Source: Protea cynaroides (taxonomy: Eukaryota > Streptophyta > Magnoliopsida > Proteales > Proteaceae). From it: DNA of 64,000 nt. Location of the stretch: assembly GCA_028583415.1 (NCBI GenBank), contig CM053266.1, forward strand, positions 31,878,271 to 31,942,270, written 5' to 3'. This document shows positions 11,478 to 23,900 of the stretch, piece after piece; position 1 is the stretch's first letter, and every line of letters begins with the position of its first letter. The position numbers and the translations under genes are program-made. The notes under the pieces are model-generated. The model searched no databases, was not told the DNA's origin, and worked only from the letters and a program-made list of their open reading frames with translations.

Positions 11478-12250
11478 ATGCCATTAAACTGGTAAGAATC
11501 TAGGATCTCGACAATAATTTCAGTTTGAATTACTTGAGAGGACATACATCGATTTTAATTCTCAATTATTTTAAAATTATCTGTCTTATATGATTCTTTT
11601 GAATGTTATTTTCAATTATTATGCATGGTCTTCTTTTTTTATTTGACTTATAGGATTCTTTTAAATGTTATTTTCAATTATTATACATGGTCTTCGCATA
11701 TATGTTTAGGGTCGTTCAAGCTTACTATTGTTAGGTTCTGCTGAATACTGTAGCCATTCTCTCTCTCTCTCTCTCTCTCTCACACCATTTTCATGGACAC
11801 ATCAAAGTAGTGTAAGTTCTCGAGTTTGTCTCCACATGGGTCAGGCAGCAGCATTGACTCTAATTTTTGAAGTGTCCTGCTACTATGGAGTTCAGCTTAT
11901 GATTTGTGGACACTGACATGGGCATTGTGTTGGTACACTGATACATGTCTCAGACACACACATCTTCTGTAATCCAGAATCTGGGCACAGGTCAATAAAT
12001 GGATCATTTATATATGCAGTATATGAATATCTCCAAAACAGAAAATTCAACGACCTGCTTAACTGTCAAAGAAATCCTTAGCATGTGTGCTCTGAGGCTT
12101 AGATAAGCACCTTTTTTTTTTTTTTAATCAAAAGCCCAATTCAAGGGCATTATATATATAGATATTACAATGCATGTTAATAAAGCAATTATAGAGAAAA
12201 TATCTAAAAGAAATTAGAAGCAGAATGTGAAATTGCAAGCAAATTAAAGC
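11478..12250. other. 3' UTR and spacer downstream of ADT
   Basis: No further gene is seen. At about 11580-11698 a unit of about 63 bp (GATTCTTTTGAATGTTATTT and following) is tandemly duplicated. A CT microsatellite lies at 11759-11781. The polyadenylation site of ADT cannot be fixed from the sequence. Confidence 0.5.
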
Positions 12251-12259
12251 CCACTGTGT

Positions 12260-12338
12260 AAAGGAATATTACATAAGCCCTTCCCTAGACCCCGCAGTGG
12301 CAGGAGCCTCATGCACTGGGTACACCCTTTTTTTTTAA
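12260..12338 (+). mobile_element. 5'-truncated Au-type SINE fragment
   Basis: The stretch CCCTTCCCTAGACCCCGCAG followed by TGGCAGGAGCCTCATGCACT and GGGTACACCC is the 3' half of the widespread angiosperm Au SINE, ending in a T run. The tRNA-like head with the pol III boxes is missing, so this copy cannot be transcribed from its own promoter. Confidence 0.75.
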
Positions 12339-13197
12339 TGAGAGAGAACAACCAGGTCAAATAAGTGTAATATAGCTATGTCAATAAGTGTCTTTGATAT
12401 CACACTTGGGCATTTCAAAGGCTTTTATGAGGAAATATCCTGCAAATCGTGGGTTCTAATATATATTAGTAATTTTTGTTCATTTCCCCAGCACAGTTTT
12501 TTATTCATGTAATGATGCAATCTCACATATAGAAATGTACTGTTTGTCGCCTAAGGCATCAGTTCTCCTACATTTACCCATTAAAAAAATTGATATTCAT
12601 TGTTTTCATTTTCTTGATGCTATGAAAGAAAATTGCATATCTTAACTAGTTGTTATAAATGACGCTGCCAAATAATGAATTTTATGTAGGATGCTTACAT
12701 GTGAGTATGTGACCTGTTTATCAGTGCCTCACCAAGGAATTTGATTTGTAACAGGGGATTCCATTTTATTTCCGACACAGCTTTTGCTTGCTGGCATTGT
12801 GGATGCCCAGGATGCTGAAATGGGATGAGATATCCTTTCTGAAGGCTAGGAAATATTGGTGATATTGATTAATGAAGAGTTACCCAGATGATGAATGATT
12901 TAGACCATGATATTCTGAATCTTAAAGAGTGTAGTTTAGGAAAGATTATGACACTAGAACTACATCAATACTGTAATTGGCAACGTTACTTCAGCATGAT
13001 TCAATCAGATCCAACTTACTGCAGTCTCACACCCAACCCTATAGCTCTTGTTGGCCCAGACCAACCCAAAAGACCAGGACAAGCAGAATGTATTGCGAGC
13101 AATTTTGGCTTCTCAGCGCTACTGCAACTGGCAAGTTTGCGCTTTTGTTTTTTTCTCTGATTAGAATCTAGGCAACCTTTGTTTTGTCTGCAGCTGC

Positions 13198-13231
<34 letters not shown>

Positions 13232-15740
13232 TATTATGTATCTAAAAACACTACTGTGTGTGCTCATACTAACCATTGTAGGCTGTTTGTGGAATTTAAG
13301 TTGAAAACTGCTGCTATTTTTTTTTCTCTTCAAATCATTATTTAAGCAGCTGAAGCATTTGCCAAAGGAGCATGGTAAAAATGCACCATGGCTTACATAT
13401 AAGGGTGATGCGGACGCCTTCGTAAAAGTTGTGGGCATGGTTTGAAATGTATGACACAAAATATGACTGCAATCAAATGGTGCCAAATCCTTCTTTCATA
13501 TTAAAAAATAAATAAATAAATGCATTGGGGGGAGGGCCATGGACTGATGTTGACTGGAAATTGTAAATTGGGGTCCCACTTTATTATTTGACGGTTTGGA
13601 TCAGCTGCATCAGCCCTTCTTTTGGCAGAAAATAGAATCCCACAGGTTTTGTTTTATATATTCTACACTCAGAAGAAGAAATGGTCAGGTGCAGTTTAGT
13701 TGCAAAGGAAATTAAGGGAAGGGTAGTGAAATTTTAATACTAAAAAAGGAAAATATTATAGTTATAACACTAACATGATCTTATAAACTATTTAAATTTT
13801 TTATTATATTTTGTAATAATACTTATTAGATGTAAAAATACAAGGGATTTGGATTCAAAGGGTAGTGTAAGTTAAAAGAATAAATATGGAAGGTTTTCAC
13901 GTTTATTTCATTGTCATGTGATGTAATGATTACAAGAGTTTTCTTTTAATTCAAAAAATTTTATTTTCCTTTCCTTTAATTTCTCTAGCAACCAATCAAA
14001 GCTCACAAGAAAAAAATGAAAGGAAAACCGAGAAAACATGGGTATTGAATTTGAATGTGGTTACGGGGGAAGATTTTAACTCTTCAAATATAAGTCTTGA
14101 GATTTTCAGAATTTAATGAAACCTGAAAGGGTGGTTTAGAAAGGAACCTTACGAGGGTGATTGGATCCAAGGTTTGCACAGTTGAGAAGACCAAGTTTAC
14201 TTTCTTACGGATAACAATCGGCCAGATAGAGCATCAGTAAATAGCACTCCATGGACTGATATGAGTAAAGCCAAAATCTAAGGTTCATAATCACTCTTCT
14301 ACGATCCTGAATCAAGATCTCAAACAAGAGTATAAACTCAAGCAAGAACAATTTAGCTACATGCCAGGTATTAAATAAGAACCTATGAATATTCATGGAT
14401 TTTTTTCTCTCTTGGGATAGGAAATAGTAGATATTCGCATAGAAGAGATCATTGATTATATTACCCAGAGTTCCAGTAGAGCAATAAAGAAAAGCAAATC
14501 CATTTATCAGACTCAAAAAAGATTTCCTCAATCAAGTGATGTTTATGAAAATCACAAGACAAAGCTAAACAGCCTAAACCTTTCCTTTTTATGGTTTTTC
14601 CCATCTAAACCATCCAAAGGTGGGAAAATGTACAATAATGTTTTAGGATACAGTTACACATGCATAGACATACACTTAACACATGCCAATACACGTATTT
14701 GTAGAAAGTTCCATCTATATGTTACCGGTTGATGTCAATGGTCCATTGAAAGTGATTCCCTTTCAAACACACTCATTGGGCCATCATAGAAGCCACAATA
14801 TACATAAGGGTATAATTGGTACTTGAGGAGATGGGGGATTTTGCACGATCCGATAGACACCGAGTGTCGGAGTCAATAGCTATTGACCCCAAATCAATAT
14901 CAATAAGAGTATCCCTTTATTGAATGAGACAGGAAAACTATCTTATCCAGCAACATCAAACACGGAGACAGGAAAACTATCTTATCATCACGAGAAACAA
15001 ACCTTGTGAGCGTTAATCAACTATAAAAAATTTTAATTTTTGTACTTGTTTTCATCTTCACCTATTTGGCAATGTTAGTGATCTCCCCCCACCCCCCAAC
15101 CCCCAATGTCTCCAGAGCCATTTGTATTGGAGACATTACGGGCAGGCTTTGATTAAGAATTTAATGACAGTGGCGAAACCCCATTGAGGATATCCTTGAC
15201 TCCTCCCCTCCCTGTTTTTTTGAAACATATTCTCCATTTAATGGTTTTCATGTTGTTGTTAATTAACAGTGTCTTCGTCATTTCACATTCATCAAACTAA
15301 AAATCCTTTTTTTTAAGGGGGTGAGAGCAGGGATTCGAAGATTCTCTGATTATTGGATAGGGAGGGAATAAATACTCCAATAGGCCTAGAGGAGGTTACC
15401 TGCTCTCAATATATAAGAGTATAGGAGATCAAGATCCATGGAATACCTCCGAAGTCATGAACCATCTTGCACTTCTGTCTGATAATCTCTGTAGTCCTTG
15501 AAAAGATCGCACCAATTCTCTGAACATTCTTTCTTTTCCCAAATAGTCACCAAACAAAAAAAAATTTACATCAATTTTACCCTCATGAGAGGAATTTTAA
15601 TGTCAAAAACCCAACAATCCCGGATTTCACAAGGGTGGGCTTCCATTTCTGATCGAAGAGGACCACAGAGCAGACCCCAACTGCCTCAGCAAAAAGAACA
15701 AGGAGAAAGGGCTGACAAACAGATTACCCACTAGCCATGC
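12339..15740. other. Gene-poor intergenic DNA
   Basis: No gene could be supported. Notable only are a T tract at 13199-13225, AT-rich stretches around 13730-13990, and a direct repeat of GGAGACAGGAAAACTATCTTAT type near 14928-14988. Open frames of up to 156 codons on the minus strand around 13000-13490 cover low-complexity T/A tracts and do not resemble proteins. Confidence 0.5.
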
Positions 15741-16130
15741 TTATCAATCAAAAACCTTACCACATGTTCATATTTCCACGCCTAACCTCCCAAGCTAATG
15801 TCGGGGTTATCCATATCAACTTACCCAGCACATTCCTCAAGGGGATAGCTCAGTCGGTAAAGACCAACACCTCAAAGAGGTCAAGGGTTCTAGTCTCCTT
15901 GGGACCTATCTATCCAAAAAAAAAAAAAAAACACACATGTTCATCAATTAAAAACCTTACCACATGTTCACATTTTCATGCCTTACCTCCCAAGCTAAAG
16001 TTGGGGTTCTCCATATCAACTTACCCAGCATATTCTCCAAGGGGATAGCTCAGTGGGTAAAGATCAACATCTCAAAGAGGTCAAGAGTTCAAATTTCCTT
16101 GGGATGTGATCTATCTACCAAAAAATAAAA
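15741..16130 (+). mobile_element. tRNA-derived SINE, two tandem copies
   Basis: Two copies of a unit of about 200 bp follow each other (about 15741-15935 and 15945-16130). Each has about 95 bp of shared leader, then a tRNA-like head at 15841-15905 and 16041-16105 starting GGGGATAGCTCAGT, which resembles a pol III A box. A B-box-like GTCAAGGGTTCTAGTC (first copy) or GTCAAGAGTTCAAATT (second copy) follows, then an A-rich tail. The heads differ at several positions and the boxes are degenerate, so neither is a credible functional tRNA gene. The shared leader upstream of the tRNA-like part shows that more than the SINE was duplicated. Confidence 0.6.
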
Positions 16131-17927
16131 AAATAAAACCTTACGCAGCATATTTATTAAACAATAAAAACTTTTACAACCATACTTTGCAACAGGGGCA
16201 ACCGTGATAATGGCAATAAAGAGGGATGGAGAAGAATATGGACTTAGCAATCGAAGATTACTACAAATGCCACAATCAACACTAAAAACATTATCCAGGT
16301 CTAATATTTTACTATTTAGCTTTTCACACAATCTGGTGAACAGTTTGCCACTAACCATGAATCATAGCATCAACTAAAATATGAAAAATATGTACACTAA
16401 CAGGAAATGTATTTAAAAAAAATAATTTAAGAATTCTAGTTATAATATGCAAAAATGAAACTAATCAATGATTTTACACATAGAGGCCAACAACCAAGGC
16501 AGGTACAACTACTGCAACCCCCATAAAAATTCATTAGCTCAAGAAGAAAGGAAAGTTCCCACACAACGTACATGCTTCAAACACTGTCAGACGTGTAAGA
16601 TAGATATATCACATATGAAATATTGGATAAAAATAGACCATGAAACAGTTGAAACACAAATTTTTTTAATTAATTTCCAACCTTTCTGATGCCATTTGGT
16701 TGAAATTAAGAATATCAACCGAAGGATAAAAGCAAAGCTTCATCCTAAAAATGAGCATGAATCACAGAGATGATAACTAGTGGAAGAGAAGGGGCAAATT
16801 CTAAGCCCACTAAGGAACTTTGTGGTTTAAAATTCCATACAAACATATGTACAGGCAAGATCGAGAATATCCATTTTACATTGATCTTGACGAACCCCAC
16901 AAGCCTTTGAACCAAGAACATGCTGAAAACAAGTATTTTGTTTGAAATATAAAACAGAAAGAACTCATGGGGAAAAAATCTCAGATAAACAAATGACTGT
17001 AACAGTAAAGTACCGTCTTCAGCAACCCTTCATTTAACTGCCCTCAGTGGTCTTTCAACATTTTACATGGCATCTACCACCATTCAAGTCTCTTAAAACT
17101 CCTGGAAACATAAACCAAAACATGCATAAATGTAACACTTCAAAAAAGAAGAGCGGGAGTGGGGAAGGCAAAATGAAAGTCATGTCATATAGACCATTAG
17201 GATGATACCAAGGACATGAGTCATAAGGTTCACATGCAATGGCAAGACAACTGTCAAAAGGTCCCTCTCGATGGATCACCTACGCAAGCACCAAGACAAC
17301 CAAGTTTCCTCAACTAGTCAATTTGTAATCTTTGATGAGTTTCGCCATCTTTTTTGCTGAAAACTAGGAGGAAAGCAATTGAGGTTAAGTTTTTCCTATC
17401 AGAATCCGACCTCATCAAATGGTGAATTGGCAACGAAGCAAATTTACTTGTGGACCAGAACATGCAACTTACATGAACTGGGTGAGAGGCCAACACTTCT
17501 AGACACCAACATCAGAAACGACGACTAGGAGGACGGGAGTTTGAAAAAATTTAAAATACATACAAAATAAAAATAATAAAAAAACAAAAGATGAAACAAA
17601 GAGGGTGTACCCTTTCAGATGATTCCTAATGAACTGATCCACCAGCCTTTTGCTTGCCATCCAAGGCAAAATATACCAGATGGTTAAAATTGTCAGAGTA
17701 GATGAACCCTGCCAAAGGGATCGCCTAAGTAGAAGGCACTGAGTGGTGGGTCCCACCTTGCAGGACAAGTCAGCTGACATGCAGTGGGTAAACCCTTGTT
17801 ATGATCAACCTGAAGATGACCATAGATTTCCTCAAAGAATAAAGTTCCCCCAGCATTGGTGCAACAGATATGCATAATGTGAGTATACCTGAAACTTTCA
17901 AGCAACAGCTTTTCTGCAACGGAAAAA
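16131..17927. other. Spacer and likely 3' UTR of the PWWP gene
   Basis: No gene recognised. The right end next to 17928 must include the 3' UTR of the minus-strand PWWP gene, but its polyadenylation site is not identifiable. Short frames on both strands do not resemble known proteins. Confidence 0.45.
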
Positions 17928-20900
17928 TCAAGATGCGCTGGCTCCTGCAGGTGCCATATCTTCTATGCCTTGTGGTGCCCTATCATCTACATCTTGTGGT
18001 TCCATATCATCTATGCCTTGTGGTGCCATATCATCTATGCCTTGTGGTGCTATAACATCTAAGTCTTGTAGTGGCACATCTTCTGTGTGTTGTAGTGCCA
18101 TATCTTCTATGCCTTCTGGTGCCATATCTTCTACACCTTGTGGTGCCACATCTTCCATGTGTTCTGGTGTCATATCTTCCACGCCTTCTCGTGCCATATC
18201 TTCTGTGCCTTCTCGTGCCATATCTTCTGTGCCTTCTCGTACCATATCTTCTGTGCCTTCTGGTACCATATCTTCTGTGCCTTCTGGTACCATATCTTCC
18301 ATACCCTGTGGTGCCACATCTTCTATGTATAGTAGTGCCATATCTTCCATGCCTTCTGGTGCCATATCTTCTAAGCCTTCTGGTGCCATATCTTCTAAGC
18401 CTTCTGGTACCATATCTTCTGTGCCTTGTATTTTGGCCAATGATGGAATTATGGCTTGTGTTGATAGCAAATACATCAGCCTGTAGCTGACACGGATTGG
18501 TCCAAAAATGCTGAATTTCCCTGCACTACTGAGAGCTACTTCCGCATCAGTATGCCTCTTGAAAACCACTTTAGCACTGCTAGTTGTCTTCAGCACTTCT
18601 GTTTCTGATTCTTTCAAAGGCCCAAAGTGTCTAAATAGTCTATTAAAACTTTTTTCTGAAGGAATACAATCTGCATAAGACTCAGGGAAGCTCAATATTA
18701 GTGCTGCTGGTGAGTTGTAATGATCCACACTGCCCACTGGAACTTCAACTGGCTGTTCAGCGATGTCGTCAGGATTTTGCTGCACAATGTCCAATGTAGG
18801 ACTCCACTGATGAGAATTGTCAGCTCCATTGGTCAGCATAACCATTTTTTTTCTAGGCCTTCCTCTTTTCTTCTGGCTTTTGTCCAATGGTTGTTCTTCG
18901 GGACCAATTTGGACAATCCTGTCAGTCCAGTAAGAGTCTTGCATATCCTCAAACGTATACGATTCGGTAAAGTCGGTGTTAGAGTTGTGTGGTCTTTTCT
19001 TTTTACCACCCATTTTTTCTGAAGACATTTTGTGCTTCCAAGAACTTGTATGATCAAGGCAGACAGAATTTCTGAATTCAGAGAAGAAACTGATTATGGT
19101 AGTCAGAAAACTGTATCCTTTCATTGGGTCTCGTGCAGCCAAGCAAAGTTGGGATAACTTTTCATCAGTGGTGGAGTGCTCTGTTGGTATGACTATCTTT
19201 CTCCGTTGTTCAGAAGTTCTAGGATAAACATCATCCCCAACCCAAGTAGATCTTCCACTGCCCTGATCCACCTTAGCTGCAGCTTTACGGAGCCTTTCAC
19301 TGCTACACTTGAGTATTGGAGGGGCTCCAGTGAGTTGACTCGCAACTCTACAGATGGATTCACCGACTTTAAAAGATCTCTTGGGTTGAGCAGAATCAGC
19401 ATTAGCAGCTCCTGATAACGAAATACTACTTTTCCTATTTTGAGTCACCAGGTCATCAGGAAAGGAATCACCTGCTATACATTTCCTCCCGGATGATGAA
19501 ACTGGCTTGCTGGCAGCCCCGGCAGCCCCTTCAACGGACTCATTCCCATCACCAGTTGAGGACACCTTCTTCCCACCCATCAACTCTGATAAGCTTCTTT
19601 CTTTTATGCTCAGATGTTCAGCATCCTCTGAGTTTTGTTTACGCTTACGAGACGAGCTGTCTCGACTCTTCAATTTGCCTTTCCCAGAGAATACCTGATC
19701 TTCATTCTCAGATATCGTTGCCGCATCAGGAACGGTTTCTTTTGAATGCTTTCTTTCTGCCAAGATTGAACTGTCAGTTTCATTCTCCACCAAACCGCCA
19801 CATAACTGGAATTTAGGCAAACAAGAGTATCCCCTTGAACGACACAAGGCCAATAGTTGTGCCTGAGCTATGACAAGTTCCAGTCTATCAACCACACCAT
19901 ATGGAAACAGTGCTAATCCTTTGATATACTCAATAAGCATCTGTGGTTCAAAAGAATTCACACTGAGGGATTTGTCCACGCCTTCTCTCCTACTTGATTC
20001 TTCCCGGATCCCAGTGTTCTCAATCATTTGGGATCCAATCTTTGCATAGACTTCCTCTGAAGTGCAAGAGCATGCCAGCCCCAGCTCTACTCGTCTAGCA
20101 ATTTCATCCAACGCAGAATTGACAGCTTTACGAAATGACTCCAAATTGGTCTGCTTCTCCATCTGTGAGAAGTTTGTCCTAAAGGGCTTTAGCAATGATT
20201 CTTCATTCCAAGCAAATGTTCGATCCCCATAATATGCAACCAAAAAGCTTTCCTTCTTTCGATATTTCATTGCCTGCTCTGATGCATCTAAAGGATCAAA
20301 TATCTGTCCTGGCCACCATGGATGACTCTTTACCTTACCCCAGACTAAATCAGAAACAGAAAACTCACCTTCTTTTTCTGTTGCCAAGCCATAAAAAGAC
20401 TGATTATCATTTACAGATGCAGTTCCAGGACTCAAAGTAGTTGTAATCTCTTCTGAAGTTTCTATCTTTTGGTTTACTTGCCAATCAACCCCAATGACAT
20501 TTTTTGTTACGTTCTCTTCTAAGCAGTCTGATGCAGAAAAATTAATATCACCGTCTCTCTCTGAAAAATCGTTTCCTTCCTCCTTCAGAACCTCTTCTAC
20601 ATTCTTCTGGTTTCCATCACTGCCAAGATGCGTAACATCATCTCCCATCTCTGTAGCCTCAATTCCTTCATCATCCTTCGAAGCATCATCAAGGATAATG
20701 TTGTCTCCCCTCTCTTTAGCCTCAATTCCTTCATCTTCCTTCCAAGCATCATCAAGGATCATCTGGTTCCCATCCTTAACCTCCATTCCTTCGTCTTTCT
20801 GGAAAACCTCATCATCAGGCTCCAGGTTTCCATCCGTGCCCAGACAGATAACACCATCCCTCACCTCGCTTACCTCAGTTCTTTCACCTTCCCATATAAC

Positions 20901-23900
20901 CTTATCAGCAGTCTTTTGGATTCCATCTTTACCCAGATGTGTGACATCACTTGCCATCTCTTTAACCGCAGTTTCATCTTCTTTGGAAACATCATCAGCT
21001 ATATTCTTGTCTCCATCTAGCATCTCTTTAATCCCACTTTCTTCCTCCTTGAGAACCTCAGCAACAGTCTTCTGGATTCCATCTTTCCCTGGATTAGTAA
21101 TATTGTCTCCCATCTCTTCAACAGCAGTCCCTCCACCTTCCTTGAAAACCTCACCAAAAGTCTTCTGCTTCCCATCTGTACCAGGATGAATAGCATGGGC
21201 CCCACTCTCTTCAACCTTGGTTCGTTCATCTTCATTCAAAACCTCATCTACAGTTTTCTTATTCAAAACCCCACTTTCTTCCTCCTCCTTGAGAACCTCA
21301 GCATCAGTCTTCTGGATTCCATCTTTCCCTGGCTTAGTAATATTGTCTCCCATCTCTTTAACAACAGTCCCTCCATCTTCCTTGAAAACCTCATCGAAAG
21401 TCTTCTGCTTCCCATCTGTACCAGGATGAATGGCATGGGTCCCACTCTCTTCAACCTTGGTTCGTTCATCTTCATTCAAAACCTCATCTACAGTTTTCTT
21501 ATTCACATCTGTGCCAGGATGACTACCTAAATCTACAACTAAACTACCCAGAGCAGGGTCAGTGGGAATTTGCCGGGATTGAAATTCAAATTGATTTTCA
21601 CCCAGCTTGCGACACTCACCTGCTGCAGCTGTTTCAACTTCAGCCTCCATCGACTGGTTTTCCAGCTGAGGAGAAGGCGAGCCCATCCTTCGGTCCTCAT
21701 GACTAGAACCACAAACACCTGCAATTTGAACATCTGCATCCTGACTCTGGTCCGGCAGAGGACCTAATGATCCAGTAACTTGAGTACAATTACTCTGCAC
21801 CACTGTAAATGGCAAAACACTATAAACTGAAGATTTTGGTTCATCAATATCCTCAGTAATTACCTTGTCAGGAAGTGTTTCACCTACTTGGGAAACTAGC
21901 TCCCGTTTCCCATCTTCAGAAGGATTTTCGTCACTATTATCTGCGCTTAAAGTGATACCATGTTTGCCATTTGAACGAGAACCAAGAACTACAGAAGGAT
22001 CCGAATCTATAACACCATTAGGTTCTGTGCTTCTCTCCACCCCCTCGAACTCCAAGCCTTGATTTTTCTCCAAAAAAGATGGTTTATCATCCAAATCCAT
22101 CGGCTCTAGTACATCACCTTTGGGACTTGAAACCTTTGAATTTTCCAATTCAACAGCTTTCTGTCCGGAAGTACTGTGGCTTTCCTCAGCAGCCAACTCA
22201 ATGATCGTCATAGAACTTTCCACTTCTGTAACTTCAACCCTGTCTTCCAATTCTTGACCACCATAAGGTTCGGTGCTCCTCTCCACCCCCTCAACCTCCA
22301 AGCCTTGAGTTTTCTCTGAAAAAGATGGTTTCTCATCCAAATTCATCGGCTCCAGTACATCACCTTTGGGATTGGAAACCTCTGAATTTTCCAATTCAAC
22401 AGCTTTCTGTCCGGAAGCAATGTGGATTTCCTCAACAGCCAACTCGATCATGGAACTCTCCACTTCTGTACCTTCAACCCTGTCTTCCAATTCTTGAATG
22501 CCATAAGGTTTGGTGCTTCTCTCCATCCCCTCAACCTCCAACCCTTGATTTTTCTCCGAAAAAGATGGTTTCTCATCCAAATTCATCGGCTCCAGTACAT
22601 CGCCTTTGGGATTTGAAACCTCTGAATTTTTCAATTCCAAAGCTTTCTGTCCAGAAGCAATGTGGATTTCCTCAGCAGCCAACCCAATGATCTTTATAGA
22701 ACTCTTTGCTTCTGTAACTTCAACCCTGTCTTCCAATTCTTGGACACCATAAGTTTCGGTGTTTCTCTTCACCCCCTCCTCTACCTCCACGCCTTGATTT
22801 TTCTCCAAAAAAGTTTGTTTCTCATCCTTCATCAACTCGAGTACATCATTTTTGGGATTTGAAACCTCAGGATTCTCCAGTTCAACTACTTTCTGTCCAG
22901 AAGCAACGTGGATTTCCTCAACAGCCAACTCGGTGATTGACATAGAACTCTCCGCTTCTGTAACTTCAACTCTGTCTACCAATTCTTGAACACCATAAGG
23001 TTCGGTGTTTCCCTTCACCCCCTCAACCTCCAAGCCTTGATTTTTCTCCGAAAAAGTTTGTTTCTCATCCAAATTCATCGACTCCAGTACATCGCCCTTG
23101 GGATTTGAAACCTCAGAATTTTCCAATTCAAGTGCAACGTGGAATTCCTCAACAGACAACTTGGTCATCGTCGTAGAACGCTCTGCACCTGTTACTTGAA
23201 CATCGCCTTTGGGAATTGAAAAGTCCGAATTTTTCAATTCAACTGCTTTCTGTCTAGAATCAATGTGAATTTCCTCAACAGCCAACTCGGTGATCGTCAT
23301 TGAACTCTCCGCTTCTGTAACTTCAACCCTGTCTTCCAATTCTTGAACATCGCCTTCGGGATTTGAAACCTCCGAATTTTCCAATTCAACAGCTTTCTGT
23401 TCAGAAGCAACGTGGGATTCCTCGACAGCTGACACGGTGATCGTCGTAGAACTCTCCGCTTCTGCAACTTTAAACCTGTCTTCCAATTCTTGAACATCAC
23501 TTTTGGGATTTGAAACCTCAAAATTTTCCAATTTTACAGCTTTCTGTCCGGAATCAACGTGGATTTCCTCAAAAGTGAACTCTGTCTTAGAATTCTCTGC
23601 TTCTGTAATTTCACCACTGTCTTTCAATTCTTGAACATCGCCTTTGGGATTTGAAATCTCAGAATTTTCCAATTCAATAGTTTTCTGCCCGGAAGAAACG
23701 TGGATCGTCATAGAAGTCTCCGCTTCTGTAACTTTACACCTGTCTTCCAATACTTGAGCATCGGAAGCACAAAGTTTCAGCGTTAACGCCACGTCAGGTC
23801 CACCTCCTAATTTCCCACCAGCACCTGCATCTACAGATTCCTTGGTCTCTCCCTCTGAATCCTCCCTGATCAACCCAACTTTAGCAGCTTCTTCTTCTTT

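Noticed and set aside
13016..13486. 156-codon minus-strand frame
   Set aside because: Its product is dominated by Lys/Ser runs from T/A tracts and shows no domain.
15841..15905. Functional tRNA gene
   Set aside because: A and B boxes are degenerate, the acceptor arm does not pair convincingly and an A tail follows; a tRNA-derived SINE fits better.
17937..18440. Regular direct repeats resembling a CRISPR array
   Set aside because: The period is 24 bp with no spacers, the units lie inside a long coding frame and the genome is a plant's.
17965..18490. Plus-strand frames of 139 and 173 codons over the minisatellite
   Set aside because: They are the opposite-strand shadow of the in-frame 24-bp repeat; without stops in the unit, several frames stay open.
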